Positions 24,148 through 31,962 of a DNA stretch of 64,000 nt are shown here, piece by piece. Source of the DNA: Rubripirellula tenax (lineage in GTDB: Bacteria; Planctomycetota; Planctomycetia; Pirellulales; Pirellulaceae); the NCBI RefSeq assembly GCF_007860125.1, contig NZ_SJPW01000004.1:590372-654371 (forward strand), read 5' to 3'. Both the position numbers and the translations under genes were made by a program. Each line of letters begins with the position of its first letter. Positions within the stretch are counted from its first letter, which is position 1. The notes below the pieces were generated by a model. It ran no database searches. It saw only the letters and a program-made list of their open reading frames with translations, and was not told where the DNA came from.

Positions 24148-25767
24148 CTAATCGTGTGTCCGTTCGATTCTTCGTACCACACCGTTAACAGCATCGACTT
24201 CAGCAACATCGCCAGACTTAAAGACTCTTGTCGCAATTTCGGTACCCATAACACAGGGGATGCGATGTTCCCGAGCAGTAATCGCAGCGTGGCACAACAT
24301 CCCGCCGTAGTCAGTGACAATCGCTCCGCACTTCTTGATCACTGGCATGTAGTTCGGATCGGTCATCGAAATGACGACGATGTCACCTTGCTCTACATTG
24401 GGCATGTCGTCTTCACAGTGCAGTACGGTGACTTTGCCGGTTACATGACCTTCGAACGCCATTTTGCCTGTAACCTCAGAGAAGGACGAGTAGTCTCTCT
24501 TGGTCAGTTTCGCGTTGACTTCTTTCAATCGATCTCCCGACAGCATTTCCAGTTCGCCATCAATCTTCACGACGGCGAAACTTTCTTTTCGGTCCGACAA
24601 CGACAGCGCATCGACGGACCTTTCGCGGATTGCTGACACGATCTCTTTGTCCGTCAAAAGCATTAACTCATCTACCGTGACTGATACTCGCTTGCCGATC
24701 TCCACGAACATTGGCCGGAGGTTCGTCCAAGCGATATAGTACGAATCGACTCGCACCGGTTTTAGGTATGACAGATCCTGGGCGATGTCGATGTAAAGAA
24801 GAAGTTGCTTTTCCGAATGCAGTTCGCGCTGCAGTTTCTCACATCGCTGTTGAAGCTCGTCATCCCTCGCCGCGAGTGTTCTCAATTCTGAAGCACAATC
24901 TCGAGGCTGCCACTTCCAGCCTTCCTGCCCTTCTTTCTTCCATTGACCTAGCATCTCCGCGATGCGGCAGTAGAAGTAGGTATGGTCATAGGGGTCGCCA
25001 ATGAAATGGTGTGTACTGATCCACTGCCATTCTTCGAAGTGCTTTTTAAGTCGCTCCTTCGTCTCGTCCGGCAATCCGGATTGAATCGCCTCAGAGATCG
25101 CCTCCGGCAGCGCATCACCTTCATCGGTCGGACTCGGCACTTCAATAGTTGTCCCTGTGGCCTGTAGCTCCGCAACAATTTGAAGCAGTTCTTCCTCCTC
25201 TTGGTTCATCCCAATCTTCTTCTTTGGGATGTTTAATCGCTTGATGTAATCATCCATCAACGCAAGCGGTTCACCCCGTTTTTCGAGAGCGCTGGCGAGC
25301 AGTTCGCGAATGCGAGTTTCCAACAAACCGCCCACCAGCTGATACCCTTCAAGCACCGGTTGAGCCAGATTCACTGTGCGGTACCAACCCTCGAACACTT
25401 CGATGAGTTCTTCATCTGTTTTCTCCGCAAAGTCGCGGGCAATGAACGGCTCCGAGTACTCGATCATCTGGTTCGAAACGTCAGCCACGATCCGCTCGTA
25501 GTCTCGAAACCAGAGCGGATTCTTCTCAAGGTTCGCGGTGAAGAAAACCTTCATCTCCTCGAACTCTGTTCGCTCAAAACAGTATTCGTAGTCGAGGAAA
25601 AGAAACTGACGAAACTCAAAATCGAATCCGAGTGTCGCCTGATTGAATTCACGTGTTCGTCCGGAAATGTTCGAGTACGCGAAGAGTCCAGCTTGGATCC
25701 AGCGACCAATCTTTACCCATTCACGTTCGTTGATCGCTGTGGCAAGCTGTTCGACCGACATGGCCAT
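24148..25767 (-). CDS. second swivelling-His PEP-utiliser protein with helical N-terminus
   Basis: 539 residues. The first 400 are helical and rich in aromatic and charged residues (FDFEFRQFLFLDYEYCF near 50), with an acidic low-complexity stretch at 195-225. They could be the substrate-specific domain, as in rifampin phosphotransferases. The C-terminus carries GHVTGKVTVL and GAIVTDYGGMLCHAAITARE with catalytic H493. It ends 11 bases before the ATP-grasp gene. Two His-domain proteins sharing one ATP-grasp subunit is unusual. ATG 25767 has GGAG six bases upstream. Confidence 0.75.
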   Translation of the reverse strand: MAMSVEQLATAINEREWVKIGRWIQAGLFAYSNISGRTREFNQATLGFDFEFRQFLFLDYEYCFERTEFEEMKVFFTANLEKNPLWFRDYERIVADVSNQMIEYSEPFIARDFAEKTDEELIEVFEGWYRTVNLAQPVLEGYQLVGGLLETRIRELLASALEKRGEPLALMDDYIKRLNIPKKKIGMNQEEEELLQIVAELQATGTTIEVPSPTDEGDALPEAISEAIQSGLPDETKERLKKHFEEWQWISTHHFIGDPYDHTYFYCRIAEMLGQWKKEGQEGWKWQPRDCASELRTLAARDDELQQRCEKLQRELHSEKQLLLYIDIAQDLSYLKPVRVDSYYIAWTNLRPMFVEIGKRVSVTVDELMLLTDKEIVSAIRERSVDALSLSDRKESFAVVKIDGELEMLSGDRLKEVNAKLTKRDYSSFSEVTGKMAFEGHVTGKVTVLHCEDDMPNVEQGDIVVISMTDPNYMPVIKKCGAIVTDYGGMLCHAAITAREHRIPCVMGTEIATRVFKSGDVAEVDAVNGVVRRIERTHD

Positions 25768-25805
25768 GATTCACTCCGACGAGTTATCAGTGTGTTGAAG
25801 GATTA

Positions 25806-27110
25806 TTAGACGTACTGAAGCACGACGCCGATGGCCAACAACACAACAGACCCAAGCAGGTAGGGATTTGGAAACTTGCGCTCTTTGACGACTTCTGCAA
25901 TCAAATAGATCCCGAAGCCCGCAAGCATCGCCTTCTCAAGCGAAAACGTAAAGACGACAAGAATGGGCATGATCACCGAAACGGCGATGTCCAACTTGTT
26001 ATATTTCTTGAGGATTTCGAGCCGGGGACAAAGTTGAATTCCGACGACGACCAAGGCGCCTGTGGTCGCGACTACCGGGATGAATTTGAGAAACGGGGTG
26101 ATAATTAGGCAGCTCAACATCAGCATCCCGCAGACAATGGCGGTAATTCCAGTTCGCCCGCCTGCACCAATACCAACAGCACTTTCAACATATGTCGTCA
26201 CGCTTGTCGTACCAAGGCACGAGCCGCCCAACGTAGCAATACCGTCAACCGACAGCGCTTCTTTCATACGCGGTATCGTGCCGTCGTCTGACGCAATGCT
26301 TGTATTAATCGTTAGTCCAATGAACTTCGCGATGCTTCCATAGAAATCAACAAGAAACAGAACGATGATCGCAATGATAATCTTTGGATTGGTCCACAGC
26401 ACAGAAATGTCGAGCTTGAAGATCCCTGAAAACATTGCGGAGGAAAGCTCTGCGGCCTTTTGTTCTTCGACGAGTCCCATGTAGTTGCAATAGATCGCTG
26501 CAAGGATGATGCTGACCAGCACGGCCGCTCGGAACTTCACCTTTTGAAGAATTAGAATAAGTCCCACGCCGAGATATAGTGCAATAGCTTTGTGAGATGT
26601 AAAGTCCCCTATTCCGTTCACGTAGATCCCGTCGAAGGTGAGTAGCTCGGAAAGCTTCAGCCCAATCAGGATCAGGAAGACGCCAACACTCAAAGACAAA
26701 GTGAACTTCATCTTGTCCGGAATTGACTGAATGATTTTCGTTCTTACGTTAAGTAGGGTCACGACGATGAAGAGCACTCCCGACCAAAAGACGGCCCCCA
26801 GCGCCTGTTGCCAGTTGAAGCCCATTGCGCCAACAACGACGAACGCGACGTACGCATTCATTTCGAGTCCGGGAGCCAACGCGAACGGGTGTCGTGCCCA
26901 CGCGCCCATGACAAACATTGCCACTGCCGAGGTGATGACGGTTGCGAACAAGACGAAGCTCTTGTCCATCCCGGCCTCCGCTAAGATTGCTGGGTTCACG
27001 ACCACGATGTAGGCAAGGCTGAGAAACGTGGAAAGGCCCGCCAGAATCTCGATTCGCAACGAAGAACCAAGCTTTTCGACCTCAAAGTACTGATTTATCT
27101 TCTCAAGCAT
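25806..27110 (-). CDS. NCS2/AzgA-type purine nucleobase permease
   Basis: 434 residues with about 12-13 membrane helices, in the inner membrane. ATG 27110 was chosen because GGGAG lies 7 bases upstream; the frame opens at a TTG at 27131. Family motifs are clear: NPAILAEAGMD (about 40), PFALAPGLEMNAYVAFVVVG (about 82-101), and SVTTYVESAVGIGAGGRTGI (about 300). AzgA-like proteins bring adenine, guanine or hypoxanthine in with protons. As the first gene of the operon it implies uptake of a nucleobase or analogue for the downstream kinase/Nudix proteins, though the substrate is unproven. Confidence 0.85.
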   Translation of the reverse strand: MLEKINQYFEVEKLGSSLRIEILAGLSTFLSLAYIVVVNPAILAEAGMDKSFVLFATVITSAVAMFVMGAWARHPFALAPGLEMNAYVAFVVVGAMGFNWQQALGAVFWSGVLFIVVTLLNVRTKIIQSIPDKMKFTLSLSVGVFLILIGLKLSELLTFDGIYVNGIGDFTSHKAIALYLGVGLILILQKVKFRAAVLVSIILAAIYCNYMGLVEEQKAAELSSAMFSGIFKLDISVLWTNPKIIIAIIVLFLVDFYGSIAKFIGLTINTSIASDDGTIPRMKEALSVDGIATLGGSCLGTTSVTTYVESAVGIGAGGRTGITAIVCGMLMLSCLIITPFLKFIPVVATTGALVVVGIQLCPRLEILKKYNKLDIAVSVIMPILVVFTFSLEKAMLAGFGIYLIAEVVKERKFPNPYLLGSVVLLAIGVVLQYV

Positions 27111-27169
27111 CAAATTCTCCCAGTTTGACAAACGCAGTGCGGATTATGCCCGACGATGATGTTCGCCCA

Positions 27170-27185
27170 CGCAAACGCCGTACCT
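27170..27185 (-). promoter_or_regulatory. sigma-54 (-24/-12) promoter of the minus-strand operon
   Basis: Read on the minus strand, AGGTACGGCGTTTGCG has GG and GC exactly 10 bases apart, matches (T)GG(C)ACG in five of seven bases and TTGC completely. The start point would be near 27160, giving a leader of about 50 bases before ATG 27110. The palindromic sites at 27250-27287 are about 85 bases upstream of the -24 element. Confidence 0.65.
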
Positions 27186-27249
27186 TTAATGATTGCATGG
27201 GAAACTGCAGTTCGTTCGTGTTGTAAAAGCATCGTGCGTGCTGGCCACG

Positions 27250-27287
27250 TGTCTGACGATCAGACAGACGTGTCTGACGATCAGACA
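27250..27287. promoter_or_regulatory. two identical 17-bp palindromes (enhancer-like UAS)
   Basis: TGTCTGACGATCAGACA occurs at 27250-27266 and again at 27271-27287. Each has perfect 7-base arms, and they are 21 bases apart, so both lie on the same face of the helix. The TGT...ACA form is typical of bEBP enhancer sites. Related half-sites lie upstream of the other operon at 13571. Likely binding sites for the regulator encoded at 19615-21429. Confidence 0.75.
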
Positions 27288-27623
27288 CTCTCGGATTCTA
27301 AGGACACATCAGTCATCGGCAGCACAAATCCGTTTCACGTTACGGTCCCATGACCGTCTCGCCACAAAGGAGGTAGGTGCCGGTTTTTCCATCCTCTGAT
27401 GGCTCAAGTTCTTCCCTGAAGTCCGCCCAGAACGCGGCTTTGACTGGGACTCTGCGAGTTCCGAAGGCGGCAGTCCCCAACCCCAAATGCAAAACGGGGC
27501 CGTCACCGATGGTGACGACCCCGCATTGTTAACCGGTGAGGACGAAATGTTCGCACAAGTGTCCAAAAAGCTCCCCGATTGGGACTCGAATTCCGTAGAC
27601 GGAGTTAGGAGTTAATGGAGTAA
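27288..27623. other. spacer with stem-loop and putative element-end motif
   Basis: No supported gene. It contains a long stem-loop, CGGGGCCGTCACC (27495-27507) with GGTGACGACCCCG (27511-27523), one mismatch, flanked by AAAAC. On the minus strand this could end the recombinase operon. It also contains 27562-27587, which resembles 11223-11248. Confidence 0.5.
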
Positions 27624-27761
27624 GACGGTGCAACTTACATCGGTGACTACACCGCCAGCACGAATGACGACTTCTTGGGGCTGGAGGTTGCATCGACCGA
27701 GGCGGATTGGATGATGCGGTTCGGCGCGTCGGTCGTCTACACCTCCGCGCCGAATCGCTAA
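27624..27761 (+). pseudogene. C-terminal remnant of an unidentified protein
   Basis: After an in-frame TAA at 27621-27623 the frame reads 45 protein-like residues, including YTASTNDDFLGLEVASTEAD, then WMMRFGASVVYT, ending in TAA at 27759-27761. The alternating pattern and Tyr ending resemble the last strands of an outer-membrane beta-barrel. There is no start codon or ribosome site, so it is likely a leftover from a gene cut by the neighbouring elements. Confidence 0.4.
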
Positions 27762-27859
27762 CAAGCAGGACTGTTATCGACCTTCGACTACGCGGCAGGA
27801 TCAACGCGTTGGATGCAACTGGCGAGACGCGGATGTCATCATGTTACACACACACGCGA

Positions 27860-28294
27860 CTAGTCTTTCCTAGCACTGACGGCTTTCTTGGCAACCAAAA
27901 TCTGTTGCCAGGCGACCCGTTGTTCGGTCCATTCAAGCATGGCGGTGATGGGCCGAATGCGTTTTTCGTGCAGGAACGGCTTGCCTTTGGATTGCGGCGG
28001 GAGATCCAGAAGTGCAGTTTGGATGTCGGGGGCTAGAAGATTCAACGCCATGATCTGCGACATGCGTGGTTGGCTGACTTTGGCGCGGCGGGACAGCTCG
28101 ATCATGTCGGTCGCTTCGCCGGTTCGCAGCATCTCTTGATAGTGAATCGCGAGTGCCATCAAGCGGGCGATTCGCGGGATGCGGGCAGGTGGCTTAGGCT
28201 TGCTCACATTATCGCTGTTGGCGTCGTGGGGCCGAATGGTTTTCCGACCGCGGGCGACGATTTGGACGTTCAGCTTTCGTTTGACGGTAATCAT
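27860..28294 (-). CDS. recombinase-module accessory HTH protein (module 1)
   Basis: 144 residues, overlapping the recombinase gene by 4 bases. Basic N-terminus, then RLMALAIHYQEMLRTGEATD and SQPRMSQIMALNLLAPDIQ (about 45-95), a KorB/ParB-like helix-turn-helix. Homologous to the protein at 34006 in the second module and related to the one at 11250. It is always the last gene after the recombinase, so it may help the recombinase choose or bind its sites. Confidence 0.75.
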   Translation of the reverse strand: MITVKRKLNVQIVARGRKTIRPHDANSDNVSKPKPPARIPRIARLMALAIHYQEMLRTGEATDMIELSRRAKVSQPRMSQIMALNLLAPDIQTALLDLPPQSKGKPFLHEKRIRPITAMLEWTEQRVAWQQILVAKKAVSARKD

Positions 28295-29868
28295 GCTGCC
28301 TCTTCAGGTTCTGGTGCCAGGTTTTCCAGCGACGCGATGCCGCTGGAATGAAATGAAATCTCGATCGTGCAATCGCTCTGATCGAATTCGACGCGGGCCA
28401 CTAACAATCCGAGCAGCTCCGACTGTTCGCGAATCGTCAGCGAGTTCCAAACGCGATCGAAATCGGTGAATGCTTCGGTGACATCAACGGCCGAGACCTT
28501 TTGACGGTCGATCTCTGCGATGCGTTTGTTTGCGACGACCAGGCTGCGTTCTGCGGCCTCGATCCGCTGCTGAAGATCCGCCATGCGGGCGGTCGTCGAA
28601 CTGTTGGCGTCTTGCACCAAGACTACCCGGCGAATCTCGGCGTGGTCGCGACTGAGCTGCCGTGTCAGTTGTATCCGCTGCGTCTCGAACTCCTCCTTCT
28701 GGTCAGCGACGGCTTCTGTTGCTTGCCGAACGATCTCATCCCGCAATCCTTCATCGCCGGCGATCGCACGGACTTGGTCGACCACGGCTGCTTCGATTTC
28801 GCCCGCCGGCAGCGAAGGATGCTGGCACGCCTTTCGACCGCGTTTGATCGCCCGGACGCAGGTATAGTAGCGGTACGCGATCGATTTCTTCTTGGTGACG
28901 TTGTGAACCATCGCCACGTTACAGTACGGACATCGGATCAGTCCCTTGAGTAAGCCGCCGTTCTTGCCAGGGAGCCGATTGCCCCGGTTATGACCATTCG
29001 CCCTTAGTTGCGATTGAACTTGCTCAAAGATTCCTTCGTCGATGATCGCTTCGTGCTGGCCTTCGTAGATATCCGTCTTGTGCTTGATCTTGCCGGCGTA
29101 GATTGGGTTGGTCAGCATCGCGTGCAGCGAACATTTATCGAACGCCCGGCCACCCTTCGCCGTGCCCTTCTTGGTTTGCCAGACTTTGTTGCACCAGCCA
29201 CGGCGCTCAAGTTCTTCTGACACCAGCATCAGTGCTTTCAGTTCTAGATACAGCGAAAAGATTCTCCGAACACGAGTCGCTTCGTCCGCATTGACCACCA
29301 ATCGTGGCGTTCGTTCCCTGCGATCAATGTCATACCCGAGCACGGGATACCCGCCAGTCCATTGGCCTCGTTTGCTTTGTGCCGCAAGCTTGTCGCGAAT
29401 CCGCTCGCCGATGATCTCACGTTCAAACTGGGCGAATGACAGCAGGATATTCAGCGTCAACCGGCCCATCGAGTGCGTCGTGTTGAATTGCTGGGTCACC
29501 GATACAAACGACACACCGTACTTATCGAAAACCTCCATCACTTTGGCGAAGTCCAGTAACGATCTACTGAGCCGGTCGACTTTGTAAACCACGACACAAT
29601 CAATCTTGCCGGCCTCGATGTCGTCGATCAATCGCTTGAATGCCGGCCTTTCGGTGTTCCCGCCGGAGAATCCACCGTCGTCGTACCGTTCCGCGTTGAC
29701 CAGCCAGCCCTCGTGTTGTTGGCTCGCGATAAACGCCTCGGAAGAATCACGCTGGGCATCGAGCGAGTTGAACTGTTGGTCGAGCCCTTCCTCGGTGGAC
29801 TTGCGAGTGTAGATGGCACAGCGGATCGCCGTTGGAGTAGTCACCGTTGTTTGTCTCAGACTGCTCAT
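28291..29868 (-). CDS. large serine recombinase (module 1)
   Basis: 525 residues. N-terminal resolvase domain with catalytic S24 in YTRKST and the VVYKVDRLSRSLLDF and REIIGERIRDK motifs. Then the recombinase domain, a zinc ribbon (IRCPYCNVAMVHN and later YYTCV..C) at about 320-360, and a C-terminal coiled coil (390-480). These enzymes integrate and excise elements by a concerted double-strand break through a phosphoserine link. It overlaps both neighbours by 4 bases (ATGA). It is close to the recombinase at 32447 but in the opposite orientation. Confidence 0.9.
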   Translation of the reverse strand: MSSLRQTTVTTPTAIRCAIYTRKSTEEGLDQQFNSLDAQRDSSEAFIASQQHEGWLVNAERYDDGGFSGGNTERPAFKRLIDDIEAGKIDCVVVYKVDRLSRSLLDFAKVMEVFDKYGVSFVSVTQQFNTTHSMGRLTLNILLSFAQFEREIIGERIRDKLAAQSKRGQWTGGYPVLGYDIDRRERTPRLVVNADEATRVRRIFSLYLELKALMLVSEELERRGWCNKVWQTKKGTAKGGRAFDKCSLHAMLTNPIYAGKIKHKTDIYEGQHEAIIDEGIFEQVQSQLRANGHNRGNRLPGKNGGLLKGLIRCPYCNVAMVHNVTKKKSIAYRYYTCVRAIKRGRKACQHPSLPAGEIEAAVVDQVRAIAGDEGLRDEIVRQATEAVADQKEEFETQRIQLTRQLSRDHAEIRRVVLVQDANSSTTARMADLQQRIEAAERSLVVANKRIAEIDRQKVSAVDVTEAFTDFDRVWNSLTIREQSELLGLLVARVEFDQSDCTIEISFHSSGIASLENLAPEPEEAA

Positions 29869-30353
29869 GCTCGCCTCCCAAGCCGAAAGAAGAGAAACCC
29901 ATTCGTGTGCGTTCCGCTGACCGCTTTGGCGATCGCGGAAAGCGAGCGATAACGCTGGCCCTCGTATTCGAATCCCTCCTGTAAGACGACGACGCGAATC
30001 ATCTTGCCTTTGTACTGACGCTCAACCATGTTCCCTGGTGGCGGCAGTCGTGGATCCCAATCGACGAACGCCGATGGCTTGGCGTTAACGACCTCCACGT
30101 TTTTGGTGCTGTTTTGCCGGGGAGCAGTGACGCGTGTTTCGGCGTCGACCGCCAACTCCTCCGCTTTTTTGAGCGTCGATGCTGACAGTCCGCCTTCTTC
30201 GTTGGCCTGCAAACGCCAGGCGATCCGGCGGATGAGATACTGTTTGTTGCGACTTCGGCATTCTTCGCCGAAGACCTGTTCGTATCGCTCCTGCAAGTCG
30301 GCGACTCTCAAATCCGGCAGCCGCGCGATCTCGGCGGTGATCTTGGGACTCAT
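29865..30353 (-). CDS. DUF2924 protein (module 1)
   Basis: 162 residues. The N-terminal half (IARLPDLRVADLQERYEQVF, then IRRIAWRLQ) is the DUF2924 pattern. The middle is basic, and the C-terminal part (VDWDPRLPPPGNMVERQYKG, then EGFEYEGQRYRSLSAIA) is a compact strand-rich domain. Such proteins commonly precede serine recombinases in phages and planctomycete elements; function unknown, perhaps DNA binding. It overlaps its neighbours by 4 bases. Confidence 0.8.
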   Translation of the reverse strand: MSPKITAEIARLPDLRVADLQERYEQVFGEECRSRNKQYLIRRIAWRLQANEEGGLSASTLKKAEELAVDAETRVTAPRQNSTKNVEVVNAKPSAFVDWDPRLPPPGNMVERQYKGKMIRVVVLQEGFEYEGQRYRSLSAIAKAVSGTHTNGFLFFRLGRRA

Positions 30354-30520
30354 CGCTCACCTCCGGCTGGCATGCTGCATTCAGGTGCATGGTCCTCGGT
30401 CGATACGTCCTCGCCGTCCGTTGTTTCGACAGCAGTTTGTTCGCGTTTCACCTTTTGCACCCGCGACAATCCGCGGATCAACAGCGCAGCGATATTCTGC
30501 GTCCGTTTTTCATTCATCAT
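30350..30520 (-). CDS. small 56-residue protein of recombinase module 1
   Basis: ATG 30520 (or 30517), stop overlapping the DUF2924 start as ATGA. The N-terminus NEKRTQNIAALLIRGLSRVQ matches EQRRSAIAAIFAKGVARCR of the module 2 protein at 31744, while the acidic C-terminal half differs. Two copies with a shared core in two modules show the gene is real despite its size. A short amphipathic helix of this kind could bind the recombinase or DNA. Confidence 0.65.
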   Translation of the reverse strand: MMNEKRTQNIAALLIRGLSRVQKVKREQTAVETTDGEDVSTEDHAPECSMPAGGER

Positions 30521-30779
30521 CTTTCACCTCGCAGTGGTTCTGGTCTCGGCTGGTCTCGAAACCCGTTGTTTCAGAGACGTCCGTGACAGAGAGCGATGGC
30601 GGCGCGACACCATCAAGCCGCTTGGGTAAAGAGTCTGCGAGATTTCCAGAAACTCTTGCCGGTTCGTCCGGAGACTCGACCGAGTCGTCGGATGCTTCGC
30701 GAAGCCGACCGATCCCGCGAGCAAGAATGGCGGCCACCCTGCGCAGCCGCATCGCCGGCGGATCATCCGGCGAGTCCAA
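30510..30779 (-). CDS. small protein upstream in recombinase module 1
   Basis: Up to 89 residues. TTG 30779 or, more likely, ATG 30752 is the start. The core RLRRVAAILARGIGRLREA and later DSLPKRLDG..PSLSVTD match the protein at 31479 (RRRLVAGLLARGVLRWRA, DSLPERLD...LSVED). The end overlaps the start of the 56-residue gene. Both small proteins of the module share an R-IAA-ARG-R pattern, so they are probably paralogues. Confidence 0.6.
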   Translation of the reverse strand: MDSPDDPPAMRLRRVAAILARGIGRLREASDDSVESPDEPARVSGNLADSLPKRLDGVAPPSLSVTDVSETTGFETSRDQNHCEVKDDE

Positions 30780-31478
30780 AGAAGATAGAGAACCTATGGG
30801 AACACCTCCGCTAGGAAATAATCACGGAAGGCGCAACCATTGCTCCCTCCCGGGACTATCTATGCGAAAGCGATGACGCGCGTCCCATAACCGGAGCGGC
30901 AAAGTTTGATTTCGGTGCCTCGCGACCGAGAGCAACTAGGCAGCAAAAAGAATCCCGAGTGGGCCAGACGTGCGATAACCCCCACGCCCAAAACCCGTGG
31001 TCTCCATCACCCCAGAGAGTCGTGAGAGAATCTCGCCCCAAACGACCCCCACCACCCGTCAGAACCACGGCTTGGCCGGCCACCGAGTCTCTGACCCGAG
31101 ACTCGGGAAAAGCATGGAATTGCCAGGAAACCACGAAAAAAGCCGGCGTTTTGCGAGCTGCAAAACGTCGGCTTTCGGAGTTTACCTTCTGCGGTCAGTT
31201 TCCTAACCAAACAGAGAAGTTGTGAGCGAGTGACTCGCGTCAAGGCATTTCTTGATTCTCTGCGAGGGTGAGAAAACCCCGTTTGTGAACTGCGTACTAA
31301 ATACTACAAACCGCGATCTGGCGTCAGAATAATGGACCGGGCCGCTCTTGGGGGTGGGAGCGGGACGGGTGTTGGGGCTTTGTTGAAGATGCTCGTGCAG
31401 GGTTTTGAAAACACGGCATAGGTTACCTGAGAGGGACGATTTGGTTTGTCTCGGTAGCTTCATGAATCTTTCAAAAGG
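30780..31478. other. spacer between divergent recombinase modules, with stem-loop
   Basis: About 700 bases without a supported gene. A long stem, AGCCGGCGTTTTGC (31141-31154) with GCAAAACGTCGGCT (31160-31173), is preceded by AAAAAA, so it reads as a terminator on the minus strand. The stretch CACGAAAAAAGCCGGCG..CGTCGGCTTTCGGAGTTTACC..GCGGTCA resembles 431-493. The promoters of both modules must lie here, and the recombination sites may too. Confidence 0.55.
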
Positions 31479-31751
31479 TTGCGTGTGGGTAAGGCATTGA
31501 ATGGTGGTGGGACGGCGGATCTTTCTTCGTCGGAGCGGCGGCGGTTGGTCGCTGGGTTGTTGGCTCGTGGGGTTTTGCGGTGGCGGGCTTCGCGGCTGGC
31601 GTCTGTTTCTGGAACTCCGACGGACTCTTTACCCGAACGGCTTGATCGTCGTTTGGATCCAGGGCTCTCTGTGGAAGACGCGGTCTCGCTTGGTCGAGAC
31701 GACGCGTCCGGTACTTCTTCTTCTTCCACAGGGAATTCAGAACATGTGTGA
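31479..31751 (+). CDS. small protein upstream in recombinase module 2
   Basis: Up to 90 residues; start uncertain (TTG 31479 or a later GTG/TTG). It is the homologue of the protein at 30510: RRRLVAGLLARGVLRWRA and DSLPERLDRR..GLSVEDAV. Similarity to the divergent module on the opposite strand is the main evidence. Its end overlaps the next small gene. Confidence 0.6.
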   Translation: MRVGKALNGGGTADLSSSERRRLVAGLLARGVLRWRASRLASVSGTPTDSLPERLDRRLDPGLSVEDAVSLGRDDASGTSSSSTGNSEHV

Positions 31752-31962
31752 ACAACGACGCAGCGCGATCGCTGCCATCTTTGCCAAAGGCGTCGCGCGG
31801 TGCCGAACGGTGTCGCGCGACGAACATCGACAACCGGTGGGTGAACCGGAGTTCGATTCGGTGCTGGCGAACGCAAATGACGAGACCGATGCAACGTCGG
31901 CTTGCAATGGATCGGTGCTTGAGGAAACAGAAGATCTTGGATCGAAGGAGGCGACGCTATGA
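31744..31962 (+). CDS. small 72-residue protein of recombinase module 2
   Basis: ATG 31744 overlaps the preceding stop; its own stop overlaps the DUF2924 start as ATGA. The N-terminus EQRRSAIAAIFAKGVARCR matches the 56-residue protein of module 1, and the C-terminal part is acidic (Asp/Glu-rich). All five genes of the module overlap, so expression is tightly coupled. Confidence 0.65.
   Translation: MCEQRRSAIAAIFAKGVARCRTVSRDEHRQPVGEPEFDSVLANANDETDATSACNGSVLEETEDLGSKEATL

Noticed and set aside
27495-27587. Possible tRNA or integron attC site near 27.5 kb
   Set aside because: The GACTCGAATTCC stretch looked like a tRNA T-arm, but the stem does not pair and there is no acceptor stem. The hairpin lacks attC GTTRRRY and RYYYAAC ends.
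30856-31243. Frames in the spacer between recombinase modules
   Set aside because: Pro/Arg-rich translations without start signals, crossing the long stem-loop.
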